This document shows positions 18,274-26,436 of a DNA stretch of 64,000 bases, piece after piece. Location: NCBI GenBank assembly GCA_965216225.1, contig CBDCFF010000012.1, positions 1-64,000 of the forward strand, in the 5' to 3' direction. Position 1 is the stretch's first letter. Every line of letters starts with the position of its first letter. Position numbers and translations under genes: made by a program. The DNA is from 3107 sp965216225. Lineage in GTDB: Bacteria > Pseudomonadota > Alphaproteobacteria > Rhodobacterales > Rhodobacteraceae. The notes beneath the pieces were generated by a model. That model was not told the origin of the DNA, did not search any database, and saw nothing but the letters and a program-made list of their open reading frames with translations.

Positions 18274-19143
18274 GTGATAGACCGCGTTCGAGAAAACACA
18301 CTGGCCGATGACCCGGATTACGAGCCCTATGATGGCCGCCGTCTTTCTTATGCGAACACATTCACCGATCCGTGGAAGGCCGGGGCCATCCGGGCGCTGG
18401 AATGGCTGACTGCAAAACTCTACCTGCTCAGGCGGGTTCGGGAGTTCGAGCGGCGGGGCGTGCCGGAGGGGCCGCCATTTTTCACGCAGGGCCTGGAGGT
18501 TATGGGGATTGATCTGCTGACTCCGGCGGAACAGTTGCGCCATGTTCCCGAAACCGGCCCGGTGGTGGTCGTGGCGAACCATCCGCACGGGCTTGTCGAT
18601 GGCCTGGTTCTGGCGGAACTGATCGGCAGGGTGCGGACCGATTACAAGATCCTGACGCGCTCGTTGCTTACCGGTGTGCAGGAAATCGAACGGTTCATGC
18701 TGCCGGTCGCTTTCCCGCACGAGACGGATTCGGTGCGCAAGAATCTTGAAATGCGCCACACGGCGATGGAGCATCTGAAAGACGGCGGTGTCATCATCCT
18801 GTTTCCGGCCGGGACGGTTGCCGTGTCGGCGACCTTTTCCGGACCGGCGACAGAACAGGAATGGAACCCGTTTACGGCGAAGATGATCAAGCGTTCGGGG
18901 GCGACTGTCGTGCCGATCTACTTTCCCGGCCAGAATTCGCGCTGGTACCAGATCGCCAATCTTGTGTCCGCAACCGTGCGTCAGGGCCTGTTGTTGTATG
19001 AAATCAAACATGCGTTCGGCAAACCGCAGAACCCGGTGATCGGCCCACCTGTCACCCCCGGGGAACTGAGCGGTTTTTCCGGCAACACGCGGGAATTCAT
19101 GTCCATGCTTCGCAGGCGGACGCTGGACCTTGCCGAACGCTGA
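18274..19143 (+). CDS. PlsC-like lysophospholipid acyltransferase
   Basis: A 289-residue protein with the acyltransferase motif I as NHPHGLVDG (the HxxxxD-type His and Asp) and a FPAGTVAVS block corresponding to motif III. It probably acylates a lysophospholipid or related acceptor at the inner membrane. GTG at 18274 is the first plausible start, 36 bases after HPr, so it may be the last gene of that operon. The exact substrate cannot be read from the sequence; an ornithine-lipid-type acyltransferase is one alternative. Confidence 0.8.
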   Translation: MIDRVRENTLADDPDYEPYDGRRLSYANTFTDPWKAGAIRALEWLTAKLYLLRRVREFERRGVPEGPPFFTQGLEVMGIDLLTPAEQLRHVPETGPVVVVANHPHGLVDGLVLAELIGRVRTDYKILTRSLLTGVQEIERFMLPVAFPHETDSVRKNLEMRHTAMEHLKDGGVIILFPAGTVAVSATFSGPATEQEWNPFTAKMIKRSGATVVPIYFPGQNSRWYQIANLVSATVRQGLLLYEIKHAFGKPQNPVIGPPVTPGELSGFSGNTREFMSMLRRRTLDLAER

Positions 19144-19486
19144 GAAAGGGCGAATCAGCCTGGGGCATATCTTTGATTTTGCGCTCTGAGTCATGAATAA
19201 GGTTCGCGCCGGCATCACCAGGGAAGCAACGAGGGAATGAGCGTATGGTCTTTTCGCATGAAGGCAGGGCAATCCCTTCGGGCTGGCGGCAACCGGATAT
19301 TTCATGTGTGCAGATACCGGGTTTATGGTGCGCCCCAAGCGGCGGCGGCGGCGCGGCAGGGCTGGCCGCCGATGTCAGCAGCCACCTGCCGCAGTTCAAT
19401 GAAATGGCCGAGAGGCTGTATATCAACTGGCTGCAAACCGCAGCGCGCACCTGACCGGCATCAGGTTTCAGCCTCAGGTTTCGGCA
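19144..19486. other. Gene-poor gap after the acyltransferase gene
   Basis: A small open frame at 19245-19454 (69 codons) has a weak gaggga upstream and an ending that looks protein-like (QFNEMAERLYINWLQTAAR), but it matches nothing I recognise and is rich in low-complexity Gly/Ala. It could be a gene remnant. Otherwise nothing is seen here. Confidence 0.35.
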
Positions 19487-20179
19487 TCAGGTTTCGGCGG
19501 CGCGGGTAAGCGAAAGGCGCGCGGCCTCCAGATGCTCTTTCATCCGGTTTGCGGCGCGTTCCGGCTCTCTCGTCCTGATGGCATTCAGTATCTGCCGGTG
19601 CTGGACATTGTACTGGCTGATGATCCGGGGCTCCAGGGTCAGATGCCGCATCCGCGTCCATTCATCCATTGCCCGCACCGTGTTGATCTGCCCGATGATC
19701 CGGATCAGAAGGTTGTTGCGCGTGGCCGCGGCCAGCAGCCAGTGGAACTCCGTATCGGCTTCGGCAAAGCGGGTGGGGTCGGCAATGGATTGTTCCATCC
19801 CGGTGCAGAGCGCGTCGAGTTGTTCGAAATCCTCCCGCCGCCCGTGCAGCACGGCAAGGCGGCAGATATGGGGCTCCAGCGCAAAGCGGGCGTCTATCAG
19901 TTCAAGGGGATTGGCGTCTTCGACAGAGGAGGCGGGCGGGCGGTCCGCTTCGCAGGTGACATATGTGCCGCTGCCCGCACGGGTTTCAAGCAGGCCCTCG
20001 GCTTCAAGCTGCGCCAGCGCGTCCCTCAGCGTGTTTCTGGCGACGCCGTATGTTTCGGCAAGCCGGCGGGAGGCGGGCAGGCGATCATGGCGACGATAGC
20101 CCCCTCTGGTGATCTCTCGCCGGAGAATCGCGGCAATATCCATGGACCCTGTTCGATTCACTTTTGGCATATATTCCAT
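19487..20179 (-). CDS. GntR-family (FadR-like, FCD) transcriptional regulator
   Basis: A 230-residue regulator with an N-terminal winged helix (DRLPASRRLAETYGVARNTLRDALAQLEAEGLLETRAGSG region) and an all-helical FCD ligand domain (LIDARFALEPHICRLA; DTEFHWLLAAAT; HRQILNAI). FCD regulators respond to small carboxylates or amines. It is divergent from the glutamine-synthetase-like gene, and the shared intergenic region contains repeated ATTGG-type sites that also occur before amt. It is therefore the best candidate regulator of this nitrogen/methylamine cluster. Met at 20179 or 20170 may be the start. Confidence 0.88.
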   Translation of the reverse strand: MEYMPKVNRTGSMDIAAILRREITRGGYRRHDRLPASRRLAETYGVARNTLRDALAQLEAEGLLETRAGSGTYVTCEADRPPASSVEDANPLELIDARFALEPHICRLAVLHGRREDFEQLDALCTGMEQSIADPTRFAEADTEFHWLLAAATRNNLLIRIIGQINTVRAMDEWTRMRHLTLEPRIISQYNVQHRQILNAIRTREPERAANRMKEHLEAARLSLTRAAET

Positions 20180-20498
20180 TCGAGTTAATCCAATTATAGT
20201 CCAATTAAGCCGGAAATCATAGATTTGTTATGCAATTGGATCAAAAAAGGTTGATTATTGGTTTTCCGGGGATGTATCCAGAGGGCGTCGGGGATTCTCG
20301 TGATCTCTTGCGAGACCGGAATTTTTTCAGGATCGGGTAAGGGATGGCCTTTCCGAACGGATTGACGGCATGATCACGGGCGCCGGAATTCATGGCCTTC
20401 TTGTTGCCGATGAAGGGCCGGGGGAGCGGCGGGAAACCGCCAGGCAGTTGCCGACCGGGCGATAGCCCGATGGCCAAAAACCAGCAAGGGAGGGAAAC
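20180..20498. promoter_or_regulatory. Divergent gntR/glnT-type regulatory region with repeated ATTGG operators
   Basis: This AT-rich 319-bp gap has no gene. At 20186-20205 the minus strand reads ATTGGACTATAATTGGATTA, two ATTGG half-sites 10 bp apart. A further AATTGGAT lies at 20234-20241, inverted relative to ATCCAATT at 20188-20195, and ATTATTGG lies at 20254-20261. The first 20-mer matches 17 of 20 positions of a motif upstream of amt. These look like binding sites of the adjacent GntR protein. Confidence 0.65.
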
Positions 20499-21977
20499 GT
20501 GGCTGAAACCGATCTGGAGAGATTCACGGAAGCGCCGGGGCGCGAGGAGAAGATCAGGGAAGTTCGTGCAATGATCGACCGGATGGGGGTCGAGTATCTC
20601 TATCTGCAATTCGTGTCTGTCACCGGCAAGATCATGGGCAAGGGCATCCCTGCCGATCACTGGGAGAGTATTGCGAAAAAGGGCTTTCAACTGGTCTATG
20701 GCGCAACCGTCAATCTGTTCACGAACCGCGCCGGGAATTATCTGGGCTACGGGCCGGAAGCCGCAGAACTTGTCGGCATTCCCGAACCCGAAACCTTCAT
20801 GCAACTGCCCTGGGCGCCGGAGATCGGGCGGATGTACTGTACGCTCTTCCGCAATCGTGAAGAGAAGCAGAACCCGGGCGGCTATCTGACCGCGGATTGC
20901 CGGGGCAACCTGCGCCGACTGCATGAGGCGTTCGGGAAAAAACACGGCACGCGCCTGCGCATCGGAACCGAACCCGAGATGATGTGGCTGAAATTTGATG
21001 AAAACGGCAAGCCCCGGGATGGCTGTTCAAAGCCCTACTGCTATCACATCGACCAGTTCGAAAGCCTGCGCCCAGTGTCGATGCAGGTGATCAGATACGC
21101 CCGCAGGATGGGGCTGGACATGATCCAGGGCGATCACGAGGACGCGCCCGGTCAGCTTGAACTGAACTGGATGTTCGACGATGTGCTGCGCAATGCCGAC
21201 CGTCTGACCACCTACCGCCAGCTTTGCGCGCAGGTGGCGCGCGAAAACGGCATCTTCGCCTGTTTCATGACAAAACCCTTCATGGGGGTTTCGGCGTCCG
21301 GCTGCCATCACAACATGAGCCTCTGGCGCGGCGGCGAAGACCGGTTCGTGCGTGCCGGCAATGATCCGGACAACCTGCCGGGGATGCGCCAGAACTACAT
21401 GTATGTAAAGGATGGTGAGAACACCTTCATGCCCGACACGGACGATCCGCAGATGCCGGGCAGGGAGGGGCTGAAAGCCATCGGCGGCGTCGTCACGCAT
21501 TTGCAGGCGCTGACCGCCATCGGGGCCTCCACGGTGAATTCCTATCGTCGCCTGTGGGATACCGGTTTCTGGGCGCCGGTCTTTGCCGACTGGGGCTTTC
21601 AGAACCGGACGACCGGCCTTCGGGTCTCGGCCCCCGGACGGTTTGAATATCGGTCGGTGGACTCGATGGTGAACCCGTATCTGATGGGCGCGGCGCTGCT
21701 GGCCGCCATGGATGACGGGCTTGACAACAACCTCGATCCCGGCCAGCCCGAAGAGCGCAACATCTATGAGGCCATGGCGGAAGGCAAGCAGGTTCGCCGC
21801 CTGCCCATGTCACTGGGCGAGGCGCTCGATCATCTTGCGGCAAGCGAGGTGGTCAGGCGCGGCCTGCCGGGTGAGATGTACCGGCTTTACGATGAATACA
21901 AACGCGATGAGTATGCCCGCTTCATGTCCACCGTGACCGAGTGGGACAACGAAACATACATGGAATGCCTGCCGTAG
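20499..21977 (+). CDS. glnT: Glutamine-synthetase-superfamily ligase (GlnT-like)
   Basis: A 492-residue ATP-dependent ligase of the glutamine synthetase fold. Visible catalytic-domain features are GTEPEMMWLK, QGDHEDAPGQLELN, SASGCHHNMSLW and RVSAPGRFEYRSVDS. It starts at GTG 20499 behind aagggaggg. It leads an operon with the three glutamate-synthase-like subunits, so its product glutamine (or a gamma-glutamylamide) probably feeds them. Either ordinary glutamine synthesis or gamma-glutamylmethylamide synthesis (GmaS role) is possible. It seems longer than, and different at the N-terminus from, the GmaS proteins I recall, so the substrate stays open. Confidence 0.82.
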   Translation: MAETDLERFTEAPGREEKIREVRAMIDRMGVEYLYLQFVSVTGKIMGKGIPADHWESIAKKGFQLVYGATVNLFTNRAGNYLGYGPEAAELVGIPEPETFMQLPWAPEIGRMYCTLFRNREEKQNPGGYLTADCRGNLRRLHEAFGKKHGTRLRIGTEPEMMWLKFDENGKPRDGCSKPYCYHIDQFESLRPVSMQVIRYARRMGLDMIQGDHEDAPGQLELNWMFDDVLRNADRLTTYRQLCAQVARENGIFACFMTKPFMGVSASGCHHNMSLWRGGEDRFVRAGNDPDNLPGMRQNYMYVKDGENTFMPDTDDPQMPGREGLKAIGGVVTHLQALTAIGASTVNSYRRLWDTGFWAPVFADWGFQNRTTGLRVSAPGRFEYRSVDSMVNPYLMGAALLAAMDDGLDNNLDPGQPEERNIYEAMAEGKQVRRLPMSLGEALDHLAASEVVRRGLPGEMYRLYDEYKRDEYARFMSTVTEWDNETYMECLP

Positions 21978-22047
21978 GCATCCCGGTTCCGGCGGCGGGC
22001 GGGAATGCCCCTGCCGCCAGTCAACGCAACTTGGGAGGCGCATGAAA

Positions 22048-22986
22048 ATGTGCGGAATTGCAGGATTGATTCACAGGGGCCGCAACTCCAACGTGGGCGG
22101 TGAGATGACCGCCATGTTGCAGGCGCTGAAGCATCGGGGGCCTGACAGCACCGGCTATGCGGTTTATGGCGAGCCGCAGGTGGGCGATGATTACGTCATG
22201 CGGCTCAAGATCGCCGAGGCCGAAGACATGGATCGCGGACGCAGCATCCATCAGGTGATCGCCAACCGGATTGCCAGGGTCGAGGAGATACTGGAGGAAC
22301 ATGGCGCGGAGGTGAAATCCAGACACGCCCCCCGTGAATATTCGTTGCGCTATGTTTTCGGCCACCACGGCGATACCGCCGACATGGCCGCGCATATCGA
22401 GGAGGTCGAGGGTGTCGAAATCCTCTCGATGGGGAGCAGGCTGGAACTGATCAAGGATCTCGGCGATGCCGCGACCGTGGCCGGGGCCTATGGGCTTGAT
22501 GATTTCCAGGGCACGCACGGGATCGGCCACACCCGCATGGCCACGGAATCCGACGTGGATATAAAGTCGGCCCATCCTTACTGGGCTTTCCCGTACAATG
22601 ATGTCAGCGTCGTGCATAACGGTCAGATCACCAATTACTGGATCATGCGCCGCGAGATGGAGCGCAAGGGCCATCGGTTCGTGTCGAACTGCGATTCGGA
22701 ACTGCTGGCGGTCTATACCGCGCACAATCTTGCCAATGGCGTGGCGCTGGAAGAAAGCCTGCGCCGTTCCATCCATGAAATCGACGGGGTTTTCACCTAT
22801 CTGGTCGCGACCAGGGACCAGCTTGGCATGGCCAAGGACACAATGGCCGCGAAGCCTCTGGTTCTTTATGAATCCGATGATCTGATCGCCATGGCCAGCG
22901 AGGAAATCGCCATTCGCGCGATCCTTCCCCAGGAGATCGACACGGTTGACCCCTATGACGAGGAGGTGCGCGTATGGCAGGCGTGA
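22048..22986 (+). CDS. glxB: Class II glutamine amidotransferase subunit (GlxB / MgsA type)
   Basis: The protein has an N-terminal-nucleophile glutaminase domain (CGIAGLIHRGRNSN; KHRGPDSTGYAVYG; HTRMATES; VVHNGQITNYW; NCDSELLAVY). Catalysis needs an exposed Cys directly after the initiator Met, so I start at the ATG at 22048 (Met-Cys-Gly). The ATG at 22042 (Met-Lys-Met-Cys) sits nearer the gggagg site but would bury the nucleophile. It supplies ammonia (or methylamine from gamma-glutamylmethylamide) to the FMN subunit. It overlaps the next gene by 13 bases. Confidence 0.88.
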   Translation: MCGIAGLIHRGRNSNVGGEMTAMLQALKHRGPDSTGYAVYGEPQVGDDYVMRLKIAEAEDMDRGRSIHQVIANRIARVEEILEEHGAEVKSRHAPREYSLRYVFGHHGDTADMAAHIEEVEGVEILSMGSRLELIKDLGDAATVAGAYGLDDFQGTHGIGHTRMATESDVDIKSAHPYWAFPYNDVSVVHNGQITNYWIMRREMERKGHRFVSNCDSELLAVYTAHNLANGVALEESLRRSIHEIDGVFTYLVATRDQLGMAKDTMAAKPLVLYESDDLIAMASEEIAIRAILPQEIDTVDPYDEEVRVWQA

Positions 22987-23843
22987 GCGATGCCGAACTG
23001 AAGGCGATGACTCAGGAACAGCGCGCCAGGGCGCTCGGCATGATGACAGAGCAGTTGACGGGCCAGTCGCTCCATATCGAATTTGACCCCGACGCGGAGG
23101 AACGGTTCACCTATCCGTGGGCGCCCGATGTGGATTTCAACAAGCGGATCGGGATTGATACCGACGACATGACATCGACCGAAGTGAACAGCCGCATCCG
23201 GGAGTTGATGAAAGAGGGCTACGGCACGATTGTCCTTCACAATCCGCGCGGCAAGCATTCACTGGGGGTGGGTATCCTCAGCCGTCTGAATCTGATCATC
23301 GAAGGCTCCACCGGCTATTTTGGCGCCGGCCTGAACGACGGGCCGAATGTGCGCATCAATGGCCGTGTCGGCTGGTCCTGCGCCGAGAACATGATGTCCG
23401 GTACGGTCATTGTCGAAAAGAACGCCGGATCGACATTCGGCGCTGCGATCCGCGGCGGCGATCTGGTCTGCAAGGGGTCCGTCGGGTCGCGGACGGGAAT
23501 CGACATGAAGGGCGGCACGATCATCGTGGGGGGCGACACGGGCGCGCTGTCGGGCTTCATGATGCAGCGTGGCCGCATGGTCGTCTGTGGCGATGCAGGC
23601 AAGAATCTGGGCGATTCCATGTATGATGGCACGATTTATGTGGGCGGTGAAATCCAGTCCTGCGGGGTGGACGCGGTTGCGGCGGAACTGACCGGTCCCG
23701 ACAGGGCATGGCTGACCCGGAAGCTGACCCAATACGGTCTGATGCCGCAGCAGGGTGTGGATCACTTCACCAAGATCGTCGCGGGCAAACAGTTGTGGAA
23801 TTACGACAATCTGGAGCCGAGCGAGAAGAAGCTCATCCTGTAG
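22974..23843 (+). CDS. glxC: Glutamate-synthase GXGXG-domain subunit (GlxC / MgsB type)
   Basis: A 289-residue protein made mainly of the right-handed beta-helix GXGXG domain found at the C-terminus of glutamate synthase large subunits (GSTGYFGAGLNDGPNVRINGR; GGDLVCKGSVGSRTGIDMKGG; GGDTGALSGFMMQRG; GGEIQSCGVDA). As a separate polypeptide it is the middle subunit of GlxBCD / N-methylglutamate synthase MgsABC complexes. Overlap with the upstream gene and close spacing downstream indicate coupled expression. Confidence 0.9.
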   Translation: MAGVSDAELKAMTQEQRARALGMMTEQLTGQSLHIEFDPDAEERFTYPWAPDVDFNKRIGIDTDDMTSTEVNSRIRELMKEGYGTIVLHNPRGKHSLGVGILSRLNLIIEGSTGYFGAGLNDGPNVRINGRVGWSCAENMMSGTVIVEKNAGSTFGAAIRGGDLVCKGSVGSRTGIDMKGGTIIVGGDTGALSGFMMQRGRMVVCGDAGKNLGDSMYDGTIYVGGEIQSCGVDAVAAELTGPDRAWLTRKLTQYGLMPQQGVDHFTKIVAGKQLWNYDNLEPSEKKLIL

Positions 23844-23864
23844 GACGCGGAAGGGATTATCGAA

Positions 23865-25229
23865 ATGGCAGACGGAAACATGCCGAAAAAGCCCGCGCCG
23901 GCGCGGGACGTGAACCGGCTCGGGAACAGTTTCATCTTTCCGCCCCAGGTCATCGACGACATTCACGTCAAGGCCGAACTTGGCCGCTACCGGATGCGGG
24001 GCTTCTCGCTTTTCAAGAAAATCCCGCATTGGGATGACCTGACCTTTCTGCCCGGCACGCTGACCCGGTTCGTGATCGAAGGCTATCGCGAGAAGTGCGA
24101 AACCAGAACCGTGATCGGCCCACGCGCCAAACGCCCGCTGGAACTGGACATTCCGGTCTATGTGACGGGGATGAGCTTTGGCGCGCTGAGCTATGAGGCC
24201 AAAACCGCACTGGCGCGCGGCGCGACCATGGCGGGCACGGCAACCTGTTCGGGCGAGGGCGGCATGATACCCGATGAACGCCGCTATAGTTGCAAGTGGT
24301 TCTATCAGTGTATCCAGTCCCGTTACGGCTTCAATCCGAACCATCTGGTTCTGGCGGACGGGGTCGAGTTCTTCATAGGTCAAGGGTGCAAGGTGGGTCT
24401 TGGCGGGCACCTCATGGGCCAGAAAGTGACCGATCAGGTGGCGGAAATGCGTTCCCTGCCGGCAGGTATCGACCAGCGCTCTCCCGCCCGTCACCCGGAC
24501 TGGCTTGGCCCGGACGACCTTGCGCTGAAAATCCGGGAAATCCGGGAGGCCACCGACTGGCATGTCCCCATCCAGTTGAAACTCGGCGCAGCGCGCGTCT
24601 ATGACGATGTGCGCATGGCGGTGAAATGCGACCCGGACTCGATCTATATCGACGGTATGGAAGGCGGCACCGGCGCCGGTCCGCACCTTGCCACCGAAGA
24701 TACCGGCATTCCCGGCATGGCGGCGATCCGCCAGGCGCGCAAGGCGATTGACGATCTTGGCAAACGCGGTGAAATCAGCCTTGTCTATGCGGGCGGCATT
24801 CGTAACGGGGCCGATGTTGCGAAGGCCATCGCCCTGGGGGCCGACGCGATTGCGCTGGGCCATTCGGTGATGATGGCGCTGAATTGCAACAAGGACATCC
24901 CCGAAGCCGACTATCCCTCGGAAATCGGCGCCGAGCCGGGTTATTGCTATCATTGCCATACTGGCCGCTGTCCGGTGGGCGTGGCGACACAGGATCCGAA
25001 ACTGCGCGCCCGTCTTGACCCGGATGAGGCGGCGGAACGTGTCTACAACTTTCTGCACACGCTGACGATCGAGGCGCAGCTTTTCGCGCGCGCCTGCGGC
25101 AAGACGCATCTGCATTCGCTGGAACCCGAAGACCTTGCCGCGCTGACGATGGAAGCCTCGGCGATGGCAGGGGTTCCGCTTGCGGGCACCAGCCACACGG
25201 TTGGCGTCGAGGATTATCACAATCTGTAA
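23865..25229 (+). CDS. glxD: FMN-binding glutamate synthase subunit (GlxD / MgsC type)
   Basis: A 454-residue catalytic TIM-barrel subunit with the glutamate synthase core: YVTGMSFGALSYEAK, CSGEGGMIPDER, QLKLGAARVYDD, DGMEGGTGAGP and YAGGIRNGADVAKA, plus a cysteine cluster CYHCHTGRCPVGVA for the Fe-S centre. It reduces 2-oxoglutarate with ammonia or methylamine from the amidotransferase to glutamate or N-methylglutamate. Nearby Tmm and Tdm make the MgsC role plausible. The N-methylglutamate dehydrogenase that should follow is not in this window. Confidence 0.9.
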   Translation: MADGNMPKKPAPARDVNRLGNSFIFPPQVIDDIHVKAELGRYRMRGFSLFKKIPHWDDLTFLPGTLTRFVIEGYREKCETRTVIGPRAKRPLELDIPVYVTGMSFGALSYEAKTALARGATMAGTATCSGEGGMIPDERRYSCKWFYQCIQSRYGFNPNHLVLADGVEFFIGQGCKVGLGGHLMGQKVTDQVAEMRSLPAGIDQRSPARHPDWLGPDDLALKIREIREATDWHVPIQLKLGAARVYDDVRMAVKCDPDSIYIDGMEGGTGAGPHLATEDTGIPGMAAIRQARKAIDDLGKRGEISLVYAGGIRNGADVAKAIALGADAIALGHSVMMALNCNKDIPEADYPSEIGAEPGYCYHCHTGRCPVGVATQDPKLRARLDPDEAAERVYNFLHTLTIEAQLFARACGKTHLHSLEPEDLAALTMEASAMAGVPLAGTSHTVGVEDYHNL

Positions 25230-25241
25230 GGAGGGCCGGGA

Positions 25242-25655
25242 ATGGCCGGAACACAGTATCGCGGCTCCGAAATCAGGGACGTTGATCAGTTTCTCAAGGA
25301 CGCGGCCGGGCTGGAATCCGAGCGCGAAAGGGAAATCGGCCAGCATATCGGCTATCGCTATGACGTGAATCTGGTGCCGGATTATCGCCGTCTGACCCCG
25401 TTTCTTGCGAAATACATGGAAGTCATGGGCTGGGACGATCTGAACTGGCTGGAAGACGTGCATATGGGGTACGAAGAGGGCAGGCCCGCCGTCTTTGACC
25501 GCAACAACAACGGTTGGGTGCGTATTCCGGATTCTGTCGAATTGCCGGACAACCAGCAGGACCGGGACATGATCGCGCGCGAACTTCTGATCAAGTTCCA
25601 GATGTCCGACCGGCATCCACTGGTCGCCCTGCGCAAGGTCTACATGAAGTTCTGA
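25242..25655 (+). CDS. Small conserved-looking protein of unknown function in the GS/Glx operon
   Basis: A 137-residue soluble protein, rich in charged residues, starting at the ATG at 25242 behind aaggaggg, 12 bases after glxD. A notable segment is DLNWLEDVHMGYEEGRPAVFDRNNNGW. It has no signal peptide, membrane helix or cofactor motif I can name. The very tight spacing and strong ribosome site indicate co-translation with the Glx complex, so an accessory subunit or chaperone is a reasonable guess only. Confidence 0.75.
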   Translation: MAGTQYRGSEIRDVDQFLKDAAGLESEREREIGQHIGYRYDVNLVPDYRRLTPFLAKYMEVMGWDDLNWLEDVHMGYEEGRPAVFDRNNNGWVRIPDSVELPDNQQDRDMIARELLIKFQMSDRHPLVALRKVYMKF

Positions 25656-25754
25656 AGAAATGCCGCGCCCGTGTGACATTGCCTGCCCGCAGACACCCCC
25701 GCCCCCGGATTTCCGAGCGGCGGCGAAGCGGCGCGAAGCAGACAGGAGCGCTGC

Positions 25755-26354
25755 ATGAATGCGCCGGCCATCGCGCCGGGACAGGGCGGATCGGGCCGGG
25801 CGGACAATCCGTTGCGGATGGCGTTCCTGAAATGGCAATGCAGGATCAGGCAAATCGCCATGCGCGACAATTCCGGCAGGCCGGATGACGGGATCACGCC
25901 TGCGGTGCATTTCACGGGCGATCCGGAACCCTTCGGGTGCATCATCACGGTGCTGAACAAGGCCCCCGGATATTCGGTGACATCGGAGCTTGATCACATC
26001 GCGGCGAAGACACATGATCCGGCCCGGCGCCGGGATCAGGCGCTGGGCTTTCTGTCCTCGACCCACTATCAGAGGGCCGCCGAATTTTCGGATGTCCTGA
26101 CGGCGACGTTTCCGCCCGGCTCTCCCGGTGCGGCGCGGCTGCGAAAGGCCGGGCTTGTGGAACTGAAGTTCGATGCGTTCGCCCGGAAATTCAACCTGAC
26201 CTGCAAGGTCTGGCGTCTGACGCAACGAAATCCGCTGTATCGCTCGACCATCGCGCATAATCGCCTGTTCAATCCGGCCCTGCATCCCGGCGCCGAGGTG
26301 CTGGGGTTTGAGCCTGACTGGGCGCAATGTTCATCCGATCCCGTGCCGGGATAG
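25755..26354 (+). CDS. Protein of unknown function upstream of tmm
   Basis: A 199-residue soluble protein, start at the ATG at 25755 behind acaggagc. Recognisable only as an ordinary globular sequence (MAFLKWQCRIRQIAMRDN; HFTGDPEPFGCIITVLNKAPGYS; KFDAFARKFNLTCKVWRL). It lies 99 bases after the previous gene and 82 before tmm, on the same strand, so it likely belongs to the methylated-amine operon. I do not recognise the family. Confidence 0.65.
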   Translation: MNAPAIAPGQGGSGRADNPLRMAFLKWQCRIRQIAMRDNSGRPDDGITPAVHFTGDPEPFGCIITVLNKAPGYSVTSELDHIAAKTHDPARRRDQALGFLSSTHYQRAAEFSDVLTATFPPGSPGAARLRKAGLVELKFDAFARKFNLTCKVWRLTQRNPLYRSTIAHNRLFNPALHPGAEVLGFEPDWAQCSSDPVPG

Positions 26355-26436
26355 CCGAAACCCGCCGGGGCGAACGGCCGGATTGCGGGGCGTTCCCGGC
26401 ATCTGTGCGGACAGGAAAAAACCATCGGGAGGCGAC

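Noticed and set aside
16717..19338. An 873-codon open frame antisense to rapZ, EIIA, HPr and the acyltransferase
   Set aside because: It opposes four recognised genes, lacks a ribosome site and has the composition typical of antisense frames in GC-rich DNA.
23259..26327. A 1,022-codon open frame antisense to glxC, glxD and the two genes after them
   Set aside because: The plus-strand genes have clear family motifs. The antisense frame is low in recognisable features, Arg/His/Gly-rich, and is a by-product of high-GC codon use.
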